Source: Ampelocalamus luodianensis (Eukaryota; Streptophyta; Magnoliopsida; Poales; Poaceae). Taken from it: 64,000 nt of DNA. The DNA lies in assembly GCA_036346255.1 (NCBI GenBank), contig CM070636.1:25055539-25119538 (forward strand). Direction: 5' to 3'. How positions within the stretch are numbered: position 1 is the stretch's first letter; each line of letters starts with the position of its first letter. Both the position numbers and the translations under genes were made by a program. Shown here piece by piece: positions 33,101-45,639 of this stretch. The notes under the pieces were generated by a model. That model searched no databases and had not been told where the DNA came from. It saw nothing but the letters and a program-made list of their open reading frames with translations.

Positions 33101-33890
33101 TAGCAAGGGTAGAAAACCCTCCACGAAACGCCGATAATAACCAACTAAACCCGAAAACTCCTCACTTCTTTTATATTAGTTGGTCTTTTCCATTCCACCA
33201 CCTGTTGAGATCTTACTTGGATCAAGTGAAATGCCCTCTTGATTGATTACATGGCGAAACAACAACTTCGTAAATCCGCACATTTCTTGATTTGGCATAA
33301 AATTGGTTCACTCTCGGGGTCTCAAGTACCAACCTCAGTCTTGAGCATGATCTTCTTTCGTCTTGGAATAAATCAGATGTCATCAATGAATACTCTGACG
33401 AAGTCATCAAGGTAAGGGTGCAACATACTATTCATGGTTTCCATGAAACTGCGAGGAGCATTGGTTGGCCAAAAGACATAACCTTATACTCATAATGACC
33501 ATACCTTGTAGAAAAGTGTCTTCTCAATATCTTGCTCTCGAACTCTAATCGATTATAACTTTGTTGATGGTCAATTTTGGAGAATATTTTAGCTCCCTTC
33601 AAGCGATCAAAGAGATCCTCAATACGGGGCAAAGGATATTTATTCTTCACGGTTGCTTGGTTAGAGCAGGTAATCCACACACATACGCCAACTACCGTCC
33701 TTCTTCTTAGTGAAAAGAGCAGAGCTCCCCACGGCGAAACACTACGCCGAATCAAACCTTTGGATAGCAAATCATCCAATTGCTTTTCAACTCCTCCTGA
33801 AGGGGCGCCAAGCGATATGGAGATATAGAAATAGGTCGGGTTCGGAACAAGATCTATCAGGAACTCCACTTTACGCTCGGGAGGCATTCG
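33100..33890 (-). pseudogene. Element G reverse transcriptase
   Basis: The minus strand shows PPERKVEFLIDLVP, then VEKQLDDLLSKGLIRRS, KNKYPLPRIEDLFDRLKGAK and IFSKID, then degraded palm sequence (GHYEYKVMSFG) with frameshifts around 33700 and 33550. The catalytic aspartate pair region (about 33400-33340) is visible only as EYSLMTSD-like out-of-frame sequence. The order and spacing fit a gypsy polymerase, and the enzyme is inactive. Confidence 0.82.
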
Positions 33891-33965
33891 AGAAGCTCTA
33901 CCAAAAACATCGGAAACTCATTCACTACGAATATCTTCAATACGAAGTGGAGATTCGAATTCTCG

Positions 33966-34526
33966 CTAAGGGACCAAAGCAACCCAATGGTTGAGGCTCG
34001 GCGGCCGGGAAAGCAGACTAGCCAACACGAACAAGGAATCAAGCGGCGCTACCCTGAAATACCGTTCTTCACCGATGGAGCACTGCAAAGTCACCGTCTT
34101 CCAAAAGCAACAAATCTTGGCATGATAATTGAATAACCAGTCCATACCCAAAATAACATCAAAAGGTGATAACTGAATCACCATAAGGTTGGCAGTGAAA
34201 TTCTCATCTTCAATAGTGATAGTACAGCCAGGACACGCTATAGAGCTAGAAATAAGACCCCCCGGAGAACTGACCACCACGGACTCAGATATAAACTGCA
34301 CACTCAAACTCGCCCTTCTAACAAACTCTAAGGACACAAAAGAATAAGTAGCTCCGGAATCAAATAGTACGAAAGCCTCATGTGAATCAACTAGTAAAGT
34401 ACATGTTACCACGTCAGGACGGCCCACGGTATCAGGAGTAGGCATGGCGTAGACTCCCATGGGCACCGGAGCAGAGGACGCACCAGCACTCTGTGAAGGA
34501 TGGCGAGGCTGCTGCGGGAGAAGCAT
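33966..34526 (-). pseudogene. Element G protease
   Basis: An open minus-strand frame of 186 codons contains the retropepsin motif VLFDSGATYSFVS (catalytic Asp within DSG) and FDVILGMDWL in the second half. It is the best preserved part of G. It lies between gag and reverse transcriptase, as expected for a fused gypsy polyprotein. Confidence 0.9.
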
Positions 34527-35771
34527 CGAAGGTGGTGCGGGGCGGGGTAGGGTTCGATGGGAACCCGCGGGGCGCGAGAGTAAAAGCTGCGGGAGGAACC
34601 CATCTCAAGAAGAAAGCGAGGCGCGGGAGGAGCGGCTAGAGTCTGGCCCGAGCCCGAGGTGCCTTTGGAAGAAGACGCATGGCGGGCGCTTCCCACTTAA
34701 TGATGCTCGCTGGGTTACGTTGCAAGCCGACGCTTTGTGGCCTTCCGGCCACAGCGACGACACGTCCCTCTGAAAGAACACTCGAAGACCGGTGACCCTC
34801 TCCACATCACAAACATTTCATACCTTGTCCGGGACGGAGCGCAAGCGGAGTGTGGATGACGAAGTGCATGGCGCCGAAAGAAGGCTACCATCTGCTGAGC
34901 CGGCGAGGCGGCGACTCCCCTTGAAATCTCTTGGATGCGGTCGAGAAGACCCGCCTCCACCACTAAAGCTCGCCAGCCACTTGCGAGAACCACCAACGAG
35001 CAGTGCCACTAGCGCTGCGTCGCAAAGGAGATTCCTCACCAACTCCATTCCTCTAGCTTGCTCAACCACCGTCATCGAAATCACGCAAGAGCAGATGCCC
35101 CCGAGAATCGGCGATACTCTCGAACGAGACCAGCGGAACCTCTTGGCCTTCTCCATATCATCATTGGCTACGGCCGGTACAAAGCGTGCAGTGTTGAACT
35201 CACCTCATACTACGATCTTGACCTATGACCACGAGTCAACGTCGTGACGCTCCATCTTCTCAACGAAGGAATCGGATAGTACTTGGCTCTAAATTGCCCC
35301 ACAAAACTTCCCAAGTAATGGTCCTGCGGGGTCCTAGCGCATGAACCCCTTCCCACGGATATCGGCTTGGCCCTTCGGTTGAAAGGCCACAAAGCGAACC
35401 CTTTGCACTGAGTTCATCTCCAACGCATCAAACTGTCGCTCCATGTACCGGAGCCAATCTGCAGCCTGAAGTGGGGTACCCGCCCCATCAAAAGTGTCAA
35501 GTCGAAGCGACATCCACTCACGGAGACTTATCCTAGTCTCGGGTGGAACCGCTGCGGCCCGGACTCGCGCGCGAGCAAGCGGCGAACGGCGGCGGCGGCG
35601 AACGGCAGCGAGGATGAGTGCTGCATCTGGCGCTGAGCTGCTCGTTCTCCTCTCGAAGATTCGAATAATAATAGCCGCGCCGCTGGGCATCCACGGCCGC
35701 AGCTTGAGCTTCTGCGGTGGGTGGCGGTGAGGCAACCTCCTCGGTAGCTCCACCAGCAGCCTCTTCTGCGG
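34527..35771 (-). pseudogene. Element G gag, 5'-truncated and frame-shifted
   Basis: The minus-strand frame 35753-35334 contains the gag core (TPLQAADWLRYMERQFDAL). Downstream, 34996-34715 passes through a degenerate zinc-knuckle region in more than one frame. The start of gag, the leader and the primer-binding site are missing: the sequence runs directly into LTR at about 35772, so a deletion removed them together with about 29 bases of the LTR end. Confidence 0.8.
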
Positions 35772-37976
35772 AATGCTACTATCCTAAGCTGCCCCTATCC
35801 TAAGCTAAACTACAAAATTTTCGACAGAACCTCTTTGGTATACGAAGATACCGGAGGTTCTTCACAAGAATTCATAAAACAATAATAAAATCAGTTATAA
35901 GACTTATTCATAAATCCTAATTAACCAATTAAGGTAACACCTTGGCTATTCAGAAGCCAAGATGCTAACTACCAACTTAACATAAACCATACAACATAAA
36001 TTTTCTCAACAACATCAATCAATCCTCAAAGATCATAAAAAAATACCATCCATGACTAGATTTATTTATTACAATCTGAAAGTTAACATAATAGAGTCTT
36101 TAATCATTCTTGCAATGGAACTAAGGTGAAGTGCATTATTCGAGTAGTGCATGTCTACTCCCTCCCAAGAGAACCTCATCAACGATCACCTAGAAATAGA
36201 TAAACAAAGCAAGGGTGAGTCCATGACTCAGCAAGTACAATGATTAATAAAACATTTATCAATAAGAATAAGACCTACTCGGCATCAACATTGATCATAA
36301 CACAAATGAGTACTTATGAAGACATTAAATGAATGCTTAAAATCAAGGGAATGGACCGCTCACACACATATACCGGTATAGCCAGTGAAACACCACCCGT
36401 CGGTGTTCACTCAAGCCCGCATCTTAACAAAAATGCGGGGATCCACTTCCCGTATGAAGAACGTTTCATACGAGTGTCCAACATTGCCCATTTTGGAATT
36501 AATGGGTCTTACTCAACCATCCTGGAATTGATGGTCTTCCTCATCCACTCCCGTGGACGGCAAATGATAATGAATGCATGAAACAACTTATTGAATAAAA
36601 CATTATCATCATTTCTATTCATGAATTCAACACAGAGACAAAACATGGATATTTCACTTCATACTACACAAAAGTTATCACAACACGCTCATATCAATAA
36701 CCACAATGCACAAACATTTAGATTAACAAAGTACTTGCCTTCCGCGTTGAGACGCGTTAGCTAGCAGTGATGGCGTTCCTAAACTCGAAGCTCCGCCGCC
36801 TAACCAATGAAATAAATTCAATAAGAACACCAAAATACCCATTTCTACTAATCGACGTTATACACTGCTTCCCTGATGACTCTAGTCATTAATACAAAGC
36901 TTAAACTGAAATCAATGTTTTCAGCTATAAAACTGTCCCTGGACAGCAACACGACAATTAACGTATCTCAGTGTCAGGAAGTCAAAAAGTGGTAAACCCA
37001 ATTTCTGTAGCTTCTTAACTGACTAATCTACAATACTCTAGTTAACGTGATAAACCAATTTGGCCAATTTAATAGGTTAATAAATGTTTGAACTTTCGGT
37101 ACAGAATATGTCCACAGAACGAACAGCAAAATTAAAAAGATCATAACTTTTATTAGGTAACTCCAAATTGAACGTTCTTTACCAATATGAAAAGGTCATC
37201 GAATCCTCTACAATAACCTAGTTGGGTGAACTTTCAGTTTCAACCAATTTCCCTTTCATAATTTAGGAAATAACCAGACAGTTTATTTTCGTTAGGTTTC
37301 TGGCAGCAGGTACTAAAACGTCCATAACTTTTGACTCAGACCTCGGAATCAAGTAAACTTGGTGGCCACTGAAACTTAAGAACGAGGCCTAGATATCTCT
37401 AGGAGACCAAACCTTCAGATTCTGCCTAAAAACAACCGAAACAACCCCTCTAACATACTGGACAGAACTGAACGAAACGCGGACAGACTGGAATTTAACA
37501 AAACTACTCGCTCACTTAACGAATGACTTCTAGAAATCCCAAGAACACATCATTACCCTTAAAGACATGGGAGATGATGCTGAGCGAGCCTCGAAGAAGA
37601 AGTTGGTGGTGATTTCCTCTTCTTGTTCCACAGCCCACGATCGTCGTCCCGATCCTTGCGAAGACGGCAATGGAGGAGACCAACACCGCAGCGGGAAGGC
37701 GTCTTGAGGGCAGCACCACTTGAGAACACCAGGGAGGGAGGAGGCGGGGCGCACGCCAAAGGGGCGGCCAGGGAGAGGGGCTAGGGTTTGGCAAAGGGAA
37801 GAAAAGGGGTGGTGTCCCCCTTGGCGGCCACTAGGAGTCCAAATGGGCCTCTAGCCCGAGCCCAGTTGGTGAAAATAGCAGAAAACCCCTCCTTTCCAGA
37901 GACAATTCACTAATCCAATTGTTTCCTCTCCCTAAAGATCAATTTTCATTCTCAAAGTTTAATCCGGAGTATTACA
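35772..37976 (-). mobile_element. Element G 5' LTR, inner end deleted
   Basis: It is nearly identical by eye to 28819-31043. The outer end is intact (minus-strand start TGTAATACTCC at 37976, then TTTAA). At the inner end the terminal bases and primer-binding site are missing, and a small local duplication of CCTATCCTAAGCT-type sequence occurs (35779-35809). The hairpin at 36216-36230 and the ladder at 36416-36560 are present. Confidence 0.9.
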
Positions 37977-37981
37977 TTTAA

Positions 37982-38775
37982 GTTCTTTTTCAACACAGCC
38001 CTAAGCATTGTAGATAAAGTTCTATTCACAACTTCAGTTTATCCATCAGTTTGGGGATGACAAGTAGTAGAAAATAACAGTTTAGTCCCCAATTTAGCCC
38101 ATAAAGTTCTCCAAAATGGCTAAGGAATTTAGCATCACAATCTGAAACTATAGTATTAGGCACACCATGCAATCGAACAACTTTACGAAAGAATAAATCA
38201 GCAATATTGGCAGCATCATTGCTCTTATGACATGGTATAAAGTGAGCCATCTTAGAAAATCTATCAACAACCACGAATATACTATCGCTGCCCTTCTTTG
38301 TTCTAGGCAATCCTAAAACAAAGTCCATCGAAATATCTTCCCACGGAACGCTGGGAACTGGTAGAGGCATGCATAAACCATGAGGATTAAGTCGTGACTT
38401 AGCTCTTTGACATGTAGTGCGGCGAGCAACGTAACGCTCAACGTCCCGTCTTATCTTTGGCCAAAAGAAATGATCAGCAAGTATATCCTCCGTTTTCTTC
38501 ATGCCAAAGTGTCGCATCAACCCGCCTCCATGCGCTTCCTGTAACAACAACAAATGAACAAAGCTAGCTGGAATGCATAGCTTGTTATCTCTAAACACAA
38601 ACCCGTCATTAATGACAAATTTGTTCCACGTTTTTCCTTCTTTACAATTCAACAATATATCTGTAAAATCAGCATCATGCACATATTGCTCTTTAATAGT
38701 CTCCAATCCAAAAAATTTTGAAGTCAAGTTGTGAAAGCATGGTATATCTCCTAGACAAAGCATCAGCAATATCAT
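37982..38775 (-). pseudogene. Element F integrase, N-terminal and core part
   Basis: The minus-strand frame includes the zinc-domain histidines and cysteines (HGGGLMRHFGMKKTEDILAD, then RRTTCQRAKS). The first of the paired cysteines reads R, so the zinc site is damaged. The core shows SMDFVLGLPRTKKGSDS and VDRFSKMAHF with the first Asp, and VSDCDAKFLSHF with the second. After that the frame shifts (around 38120). The region is cut at 37981 by element G, and the last catalytic part lies in 28142-28789. Confidence 0.9.
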
Positions 38776-39478
38776 TCTCCTTTCCCTTCTTGTGTTTTAT
38801 GACATAAGGAAAAGACTCAATAAATTCAACCCACTTTGCATGTCTACGGTTCAATTTACTTTGACTTCGAATATGCTTTAAAGATTCGTGATCAGAATGT
38901 ATAACAAATTCTTTGAGCTATAAATAAGGTTGCCAAGTTTCCAAAGTTCAAAATAGTGCATATAATTCCTTATCATAAGTAGAATAGTTCAAACTAGGCC
39001 CACTCAATTTCTCACTGAAGTATGCTATAGGTTTACCTTCTTGTAGCAATACGCCACCTAAATCAATTCCGTTGGCATCTCATTCTAGTTCAAAAGTCTT
39101 ATTAAAGTCAGGAAGTTGGAGTAGTGGTGCATGTGTTAACTTATCTTTCAATGTGGTGAAGGCGTTCTCCTGTGCGGCGCTCCAAACAAATGGCACGCCC
39201 TTCTTGGTGAGCTCATTCAATGGTGCAGTGATGGTACTGAAATCCTTCACGAAGCGGCGGTAGAATCCAGCAAGTCCTAAAAAGCTTCGTACCTGTGTGA
39301 CCGTGTTAGGAACACCAACTCTGTATTGCTTCAATCTTGGCTTGATCAACTTCAATTCCCTGTGGAGTAACAACATAGCTAAGAAACGTGACTCGATCGG
39401 TGCAAAAGGTGCACTTCTCGAGGTTACCAAATAAACGTGCATCACGTAAGGCATTAAAAACAGCACGTAAATGGTCAA
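38776..39478 (-). pseudogene. Element F RNase H and polymerase thumb
   Basis: The frame VGVPNTVTQVRSFLGLAGFY followed by FVKDFSTITAPL gives the thumb/connection (39330-39150). PFVWSAAQENAFTTLK and LLQLPDFNKTFELE lead into RNase H, where a TGA replaces the expected Cys codon (near 39078). Downstream, out-of-frame remnants such as NGIDLGGVL and IADALSRR-like sequence can be followed to 38776. It is inactive. Confidence 0.85.
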
Positions 39479-39911
39479 GATGTTCCTCTAAGGATTTGTT
39501 GTATATCAATATGTCATCAAAATAAACCACCACAAATCTACCAATGAAAGCACGCAAAACCTCGTTCATTAGTCTCATGAAGGTGCTAGGTGCATTAGTT
39601 AATCCAAAAGGCATTACTAACCACTCATATAACCCGAACATAGTTTTAAATGTTGTTTTCCATTCATCGCCTAATTTCATGCGAATTTGGTGATATCCAC
39701 TACGCAAATCAACCTTCGAGAAAACAACAGAGCCACTTAATTTATCAAGCATATCATCTAATCTAGGAATAGGATGATGATACCTAATGGTGATATTATT
39801 GATTGCTCTACAATCTACACACATGCGCCATGATCCATCTTTCTTAGGTACTAAAATGACCGGAACAACACAAGGACTAAGAGATTCACGCACATACCCT
39901 TTAGCAAGCAA
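39306..39911 (-). pseudogene. Element F reverse transcriptase
   Basis: An open 201-codon minus-strand frame shows LVPKKDGSWRMCVDCRAINN, then VFSKVDLRSGYHQIRM, then MPFGLTNAPSTFMRLMN and the active site VVVYFDDILIY. The upstream stop at about 39930 interrupts continuity with the protease frame, and the frame shifts at the 3' end (near 39325). The domain itself looks complete. Confidence 0.92.
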
Positions 39912-39932
39912 TTCTTGAACTTGGCGCTGAAT

Positions 39933-41534
39933 TTATTTAGTTTCTTCTGGATTGGTCCTATATGGTGCGCGGTTGGGCAGTGATGCGCTGGGAATTAAAT
40001 CAATTTGATGCTCAATCCCTCGAAGCGGTTGCAACCCCGGCAGTATGTCCTTCGGAAAGACATCGTTGTACTCCTGCAAAATGTTAGTGACAGCAGGAGG
40101 CAAAGAAGAAGATGTATCCTTAAATGAAAACAAAGCTTCTTTGCAAACTAATGCATAGCAAATAGAATTACTAGCATGCAGTTCAGTCATATCAGATTTG
40201 GTAGCAAAAAAACTAGCACCTTTCAATTTAATTTCTTTATTCTTCATATGAGTAGATTTAAGTTCTTTCTTTTTGTGTTGCTCAAGTTCTTTTGCTACAA
40301 TCTGATTTTCGCTCTTAGCATTCTCCTGATTCTTCTCTCTACTAGCTCTAGTAAGTTCATCCTTAACAATTTGTTCAGGAGTCATAGAATGCATCACAAT
40401 TTTATTTCCCTTAAACATGAGAGAATATTGATTATTCCTACCATGATGCACACAATCAGTATCGTATTGCCAAGGTCGTCCTAATAACAATGAACAAGCT
40501 TGCATAGGAACAACATCGCAATCAACATAATCATGGTATGAACCCATAGAAAAGTTTACTCTCACCATTCGTGTTACCTTCAACTTACCACTGTTGTTGA
40601 ACCATTGAATATGGTATGGGTGGGGATGAGGGTTGGTCGGCAAAGCAAGCTTCTCCACCATATCCATACTCGCCAAATTGTTGTAACTCCCACCATCAAT
40701 AATTATGTGAATCGAGCGTTCCTTGACAACGCCCTTGATTTGAAACAAATTATGGCGCTGATTTTGCTCGGCACGAGAAACTTGAGCACTTAGTACGCGT
40801 TGCACTATAATGCTCAAATACTTATCGGCATCTTCGGCGCCAACATGTTCCTCCTTATGATCAGATTCATTATCAAGTCCTGCAGGGTCAGTTGCAAGCA
40901 TAGCATATGTTTCATCATCAAAATCACTAGCAGAGGAATACCCACCATCATCATGTATGATCAGTACGCGCTTGTTTGGACAATTCCGCATCATGTGTCC
41001 ATAGCCTTTGCACCGATGGCATTGAATATCCTTAGTTCGTCCTGTCGAAGCAACTGAAGACGAGGTTTTTGTAGACGCTTGTGGTGCTGATTTGGTTGCT
41101 TTAGAAACTCGTGGTGCTTGATTTGAAGTAGCGGGGCGCGGCTTGTTGTTGAAGGGTGATGGTGGGGGTGCACTAATGGCCGGGGTAGTAGATGTGCGTG
41201 GTGTCCATGAGTTTGTGCGACCTGCAGAAGAGTTAGATCGTGTCCTCGTCTGGCGTCCCTGCACTTCACGTTCAGCTTTGCAAGCAAGATGAAACAATCT
41301 AGTAATGGAGTTGTAATCTTTATAGTCAAGGATGTATTGAATTTCTCGATTCAACCCTCCCAAAAACCTAGCCATTGATGCCTCCTCATTCTCATCTAAA
41401 CCACAACGCAACATACCAATTTGCATTTCTTGATAGTAGTCTTCCACAGACTTTGTACCTTGTCGTAAGCGTTGCAATTTATTTAACAAATCACGAGCAT
41501 AATATGAGGGAACAAATCGATGCCGCATAAGCAA
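39933..41534 (-). pseudogene. Element F gag-protease, 533 open codons
   Basis: This is the longest open frame in the window. Residues 1-100 are gag capsid-like (SVEDYYQEMQIGMLRCGLDE). Residues 172-185 form a CCHC zinc knuckle (CHRCKGYGHMMRNC). The protease active site is IIIDGGSYNNLAS, with DGG in place of the usual DSG, at about residue 280; LLLGRPWQYD follows. The C-terminal 100 residues are lysine-rich and lead to EYNDVFPKDILPG before reverse transcriptase. The frame begins inside gag because an upstream stop and frameshift separate it from 41640-42233, and it ends at a TAA (EETK-stop) that interrupts the fusion to reverse transcriptase. Confidence 0.92.
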
Positions 41535-42233
41535 TTTTAAAGCCTCCCAAGTGTTAGGTATGTTATTGGGATGTTGACGGCAATGTTCTTTCCACCAAAT
41601 AGAAGCAAAATCGGTAAATTCACTAGTAGCAACCCTAATTCATCTAATCTCAGGAACTTCATGGCAAGCAATTTTTTTATCAACAGCTAGTTCCCAATTA
41701 AGATAACCTTCAGGATCATATTTACCATTAAAAGAGGGCATAATGAATTTAACCTTAGCGAAAGAATCATTGTGGTCACGTACCTCACGTCATCGGGGGT
41801 CTCGTCGCATACCTTGTCGATTAAAACGCAACTGTCGATGAGCTCGATCGTTGTTATTGTTACCCATGTCATTGGCCTCGGTATCAGTCACATAGTCGAA
41901 TTCATCTTGTCCCTCTACCACCGGGGCAACAGGGGGAACAGCAGTGGATGCATGGGCCATCTCGTCAAGGCGCGCCATAATACCTGTCAAAGAAGTGTTA
42001 GGACGCTCCATCGCGGCGAGCGTGGCGTTTGCCTCAATTTGGGCGCCCTCAAGTTCAGCAAGTCGCTCATTCGTGACCCTGACATCTTCCTTAAGAACCT
42101 CCGTACGAAGGTTCATGAGGCGTCGAAAATGTTGTACGATTCCCTTCGTACGAGGAGTATGAGATGTATCCTCATCCGAATGCTCCACAGAACCTGCCAT
42201 TGTTAGCAAATCACAAGTATATGTCCCTAGCAA
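41535..42233 (-). pseudogene. Element F gag N-terminal part
   Basis: The minus-strand frame 42233-41790 holds the probable gag start (MAGSVEHSDEDTSHTP) and a coiled-coil-like stretch rich in Glu and Leu (TNERLAELEGAQIEANATLA). It ends at a stop near 41790 after a frameshift. The next frame continues with gag-like sequence (FIMPSFNGKYDPEGYLNWEL) and hits another stop near 41642 before the long frame begins. Confidence 0.85.
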
Positions 42234-43396
42234 CTACTAGGATGTCGTGGTTCAAAAGTCGCTCACACTCAAGCCTTCTATGGAATTCTTACCAATTCTT
42301 ACCAAGCAAACAGGGGTGATCGACAACCAGCGGTGTCAATGTATCTCCAAAGATTGGATGGAGCAATTGCCAGGTGAAGTTCAGTTTGTACGGTTGTAGA
42401 AAAGGTGTAGCTGGGAAGGCTCAAGTATGGTAGCAATGGATTAGCAACTATCAAATCAGATAATGCAAGCTGAAAAATCGTTCAACGCTGGTTAGTGCTG
42501 GTCCTAGGCTAGACCGGACTAGAGACGCGAGCCTAGAACACAAACGAAAGCACAGCACGGCAGAGCTAGAGAACGTTGCACACGGAGTTCGGAGGCTCGA
42601 AAAAGGATGTCGTCTTCACAGGAAACCTTAGAATCACTTGTAAAAGGTTTCTGTCAATTTTGAGCGAATTCTGAGAAACTTGATTTTTTTTCGGTTTGCA
42701 GGCCTGTTTTGAGGCCCTAAACGACGTTTTTTGGGGTCGGAGCAGCCGCGCATGCGCCCGGGTGCGTACGCGTAGATAAAATCCCCAGATTCCCCGGACT
42801 TTCCAACGGATCTTCTGGTTTCCTTTCCAACGGATCAAGAATCACCTCAATCAGAGGTCGTATGCAAAAGTTGTGTTTTTTTTCTTTTGTTTTTTTTATC
42901 GCATTACCGAAGTCAGATGAATATCAGGTTTCCTTTTGGCAGCACGAAAATCAACCTCTTCTTTTTTTCTCTCTTTTTTGTCACAAACCGAAATGAGTTT
43001 TGTTCTTGGTTAGGGTTTCCCTAGGACGGCAGGAGGATTGTGGCTTGCCGCGACAGGAGGATGGTGGCCACAGAAGGATGCGGCAATGGATGGCGGAGCT
43101 GGTGGTCGTGGTAATGGCTCTGGTGGTGGAGGCAGACGGTAGATTGAACCCAACCACAATGGTGCGACCAAACGTGAGCAGAACTCGAAACTCTATAGGA
43201 ACTAGACACTAAGACTAGCAAAGGACACGACGATGCAATCGAAAGTTCAACAATGCAATGCACTGAAAAGAAAGATGCAATGGCGCAATTGGTCTTGGAT
43301 AGATAGGTGATCTAATCCTATAGTTTTTTTGGCTTTTTATGGACTTTCGGAAATAAACAACCTAACTACGAAAAACAGTAAATTCTCACCGAGCAA
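42234..43396 (-). other. Untranslated leader of element F
   Basis: About 1.16 kb lie between the primer-binding site and gag. I see no domain. It is GC-mixed sequence with T-rich runs (42870-42990, plus strand) and one short incidental frame. Confidence 0.7.
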
Positions 43397-43414
43397 CCTT
43401 GGGCTCTGATACCA
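43397..43414 (-). other. Primer-binding site of F
   Basis: On the minus strand TGGTATCAGAGCCCAAGG follows the LTR end after two bases. It matches the 3' end of initiator tRNA-Met. Confidence 0.9.
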
Positions 43415-43416
43415 CT

Positions 43417-44098
43417 TGATGGAGACGGGGTGCCCGATCTTTCGATGAGATTGATAACTATCGATTTTGGGTGGAGGTGACTCTCGCGATCTGACTACAA
43501 TCGTACGACGATGCTTGCGCCTTAGCAATCGTTGAACCAACTCCGAGACGTTATTGACCGTGCTGGAAGTGCGATCAACCTAAACACGAGGTTCAATCGC
43601 TTGCGCCTTAGCGATGTGGATTGTTTTGTTTATTGTGGCCAGCTCGGTTGGAATTTGAAGCTGAGGTTTGATCAATTGGAAAGTAGACTTGATAAGCTTT
43701 CAATGAAGTCCAAGAACGTCCCAAACGGAGTCCGTATGAAGAAGTTACGGTCGTTTGAACTTAGTGCTGTCGCAGCAGTCCGAACTCGAATTCAGAACGA
43801 GCCAACTCGAACTCTTGCTTGGCTCAGACCCAAAGTGATGTGATGTCCTCCATTATGCCTCCTATGCTTGTCCATGACTCCACATACCTCTCTTTGGTCC
43901 TTTCCCATGTTCCTAAGCACAATTGAATCACTTGCATTAGGTAGCGATCTATTCTTAGTAATATATAACCCTATGAACGAATTCACCTGGTGATTAAGTT
44001 GGCGAGCACGAGCTCGAGTAATTGGTCCTTGTAACATTGGTTGTGGATTAGCTGTGTGTGTAGGCGCGGTTGTATCCAAGTTAGGGATGTCCTCATCA
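43417..44098 (-). mobile_element. Family F 5' LTR (682 bp, internally deleted)
   Basis: It has the same termini as the 3' LTR (TGATGAGGACATCCC at 44098, CATCA at 43417). It lacks about 200 bases present in the solo copy at 2507-3397: the sequence jumps from a motif near 43600 to GTGGATTGTTTTG. Confidence 0.9.
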
Positions 44099-44183
44099 TC
44101 CTCCCCTTCTTGCATTTGAGTCGTCCTCGACTCAAGCTCATCCTCTTCTCCCAAGTATGGTTTCAAATCTGCAATGTTAAATA
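44099..44183 (-). mobile_element. Tail of a second F internal region upstream of the 5' LTR
   Basis: These 85 bases match 28263-28347, the end of the F internal region, and include a polypurine tract next to the LTR. Their place outside the 5' LTR means that another F internal copy once lay upstream. The tail stops abruptly at 44183 against E LTR sequence. Confidence 0.88.
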
Positions 44184-45532
44184 TCTCATTCTCATTAACA
44201 CAATATCATAATCTCATTCAATCCATGTATTCAATACCATGTATAAGAATAAGCTTAACAAAAGCATAATAAATAGCATGATAAGTAATATCAATGACAA
44301 TGGCGAACAATTTATTGTTTACCACTCTACCATGTACTTGCCTTTAGTGTTGCGATGCGTTAGGAGGCAAAGACGATGCCGCTAACCTCGAAGTCTCACC
44401 TCCTACACCATTAGATTACTCAATAAGAACCACAACATCAAGATACTACTCACAGCACATACCCCAAAATCCCAACGTTTAAATTACATTCTTTACTCAA
44501 ATTGAACTACAATCTAGCAGAAAGCCGTAAAGGACAGCAGTAGTAAAAGTAACATGAATTTTGCGCTGAAATTCATAAAAATGCAAACTCAGGCTTGTTT
44601 GAAAGGTAATGAAATTATCTACAACAATTTAGTTGGTGGAAATCCCGAATTCTGTATGCATCTAACTCCAAAAGACAGATGAACACCGTCTGTCAGAACT
44701 ACTCGACAAAACTGGGCAGCAGCACGAAAACAGCCATAACTTCTCATTGGCTAAACCAAACTTACGTTATTTATCAATATCGAAAGCTAAGACCAAGGCC
44801 AATAATACCCTAATTGGGTGAAAACCCTGAATCTTCCATTAACACAATCATATTTTAAAAGACAACTTGACAGTTTATTCTCGTCAGGATTCTGGACAGC
44901 AGACATGAAAACTATCATAACTTTTGATCCGTACGTCGGAATTAAGTGATCTTGGCGGCCACTGAAAGCTAAGAACATTATCTAAATATCTCTAGGATAT
45001 GGAAATCTCTAATTCGTCTTCTACAAACCCGAAAACAGTCGCACAACCTTCTGAACAGAACTGAATCTCTAATTGCATTAAATCGAAACAATCAATTCTA
45101 AGCGAATTCACATCTACCACTAATCAAACAACGAAGATCGACACCTGTTACCCTTCAAGCACCCAGGAATACGATGAAGAAACACCATGAAGACCATCTC
45201 TCCTCTTATCCTCCTCTTCTCTTCTTTCCTTCTTCCTTCCTCTCGTTGATCTTCATCTTCCTGGCCGGCAGTAGTGGAGAGGCAGTGCTACAGTACCTCG
45301 TCATGCTACAGTGCCACACGGTGCTATAGTGCCGGTGGCGCTATAGTGCGTGCTACAGTAAAAAAACTGCTAGGGTTTGTACCTCTTAAGCCCCTTCCCC
45401 ACTTGGGCCAAAGAGCTATGGGCCGAAGGCCCAGGTTGTAATACTCCTCCCAAATTCTGAATTTTCCTTTCTAATTATATTTAATTTCAATATTAATAAT
45501 TTATTTGTTGTATGTTTAAACAGGATATTACA
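44184..45532 (-). mobile_element. Family E 3' LTR, main part
   Basis: It matches 52745-54090 of the complete E LTR and starts (minus strand) TGTAATATCCTG at 45532 after a polypurine tract. About 690 bases of the LTR (equivalent to 52053-52744) are missing at 44183/44184, lost with part of F. It contains a CTACAGT-rich stretch at 45283-45362. Confidence 0.88.
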
Positions 45533-45545
45533 TTCTACCCCTCTT
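45533..45545 (-). other. Polypurine tract of E
   Basis: On the minus strand AAGAGGGGTAGAA precedes the LTR start, nearly identical to the D tract. Confidence 0.85.
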
Positions 45546-45639
45546 GAATAGAATTCGACCCCGAATTCTACTTGTCGTTCTATACGCAAGAGGACCACAA
45601 CTAAAATTAATCACAATTAATACGTACCCGACGTGAACA

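Noticed and set aside
34459..35247. Plus-strand open frames of 104 and 151 codons
   Set aside because: They are antisense to the gag and protease of element G.
40176..41057. Plus-strand frames with hydrophobic stretches
   Set aside because: They are antisense to the F gag-protease frame.
43021..43263. Small protein on either strand in the F leader
   Set aside because: It is short and domain-free, with overlapping frames on both strands, between the primer site and gag.
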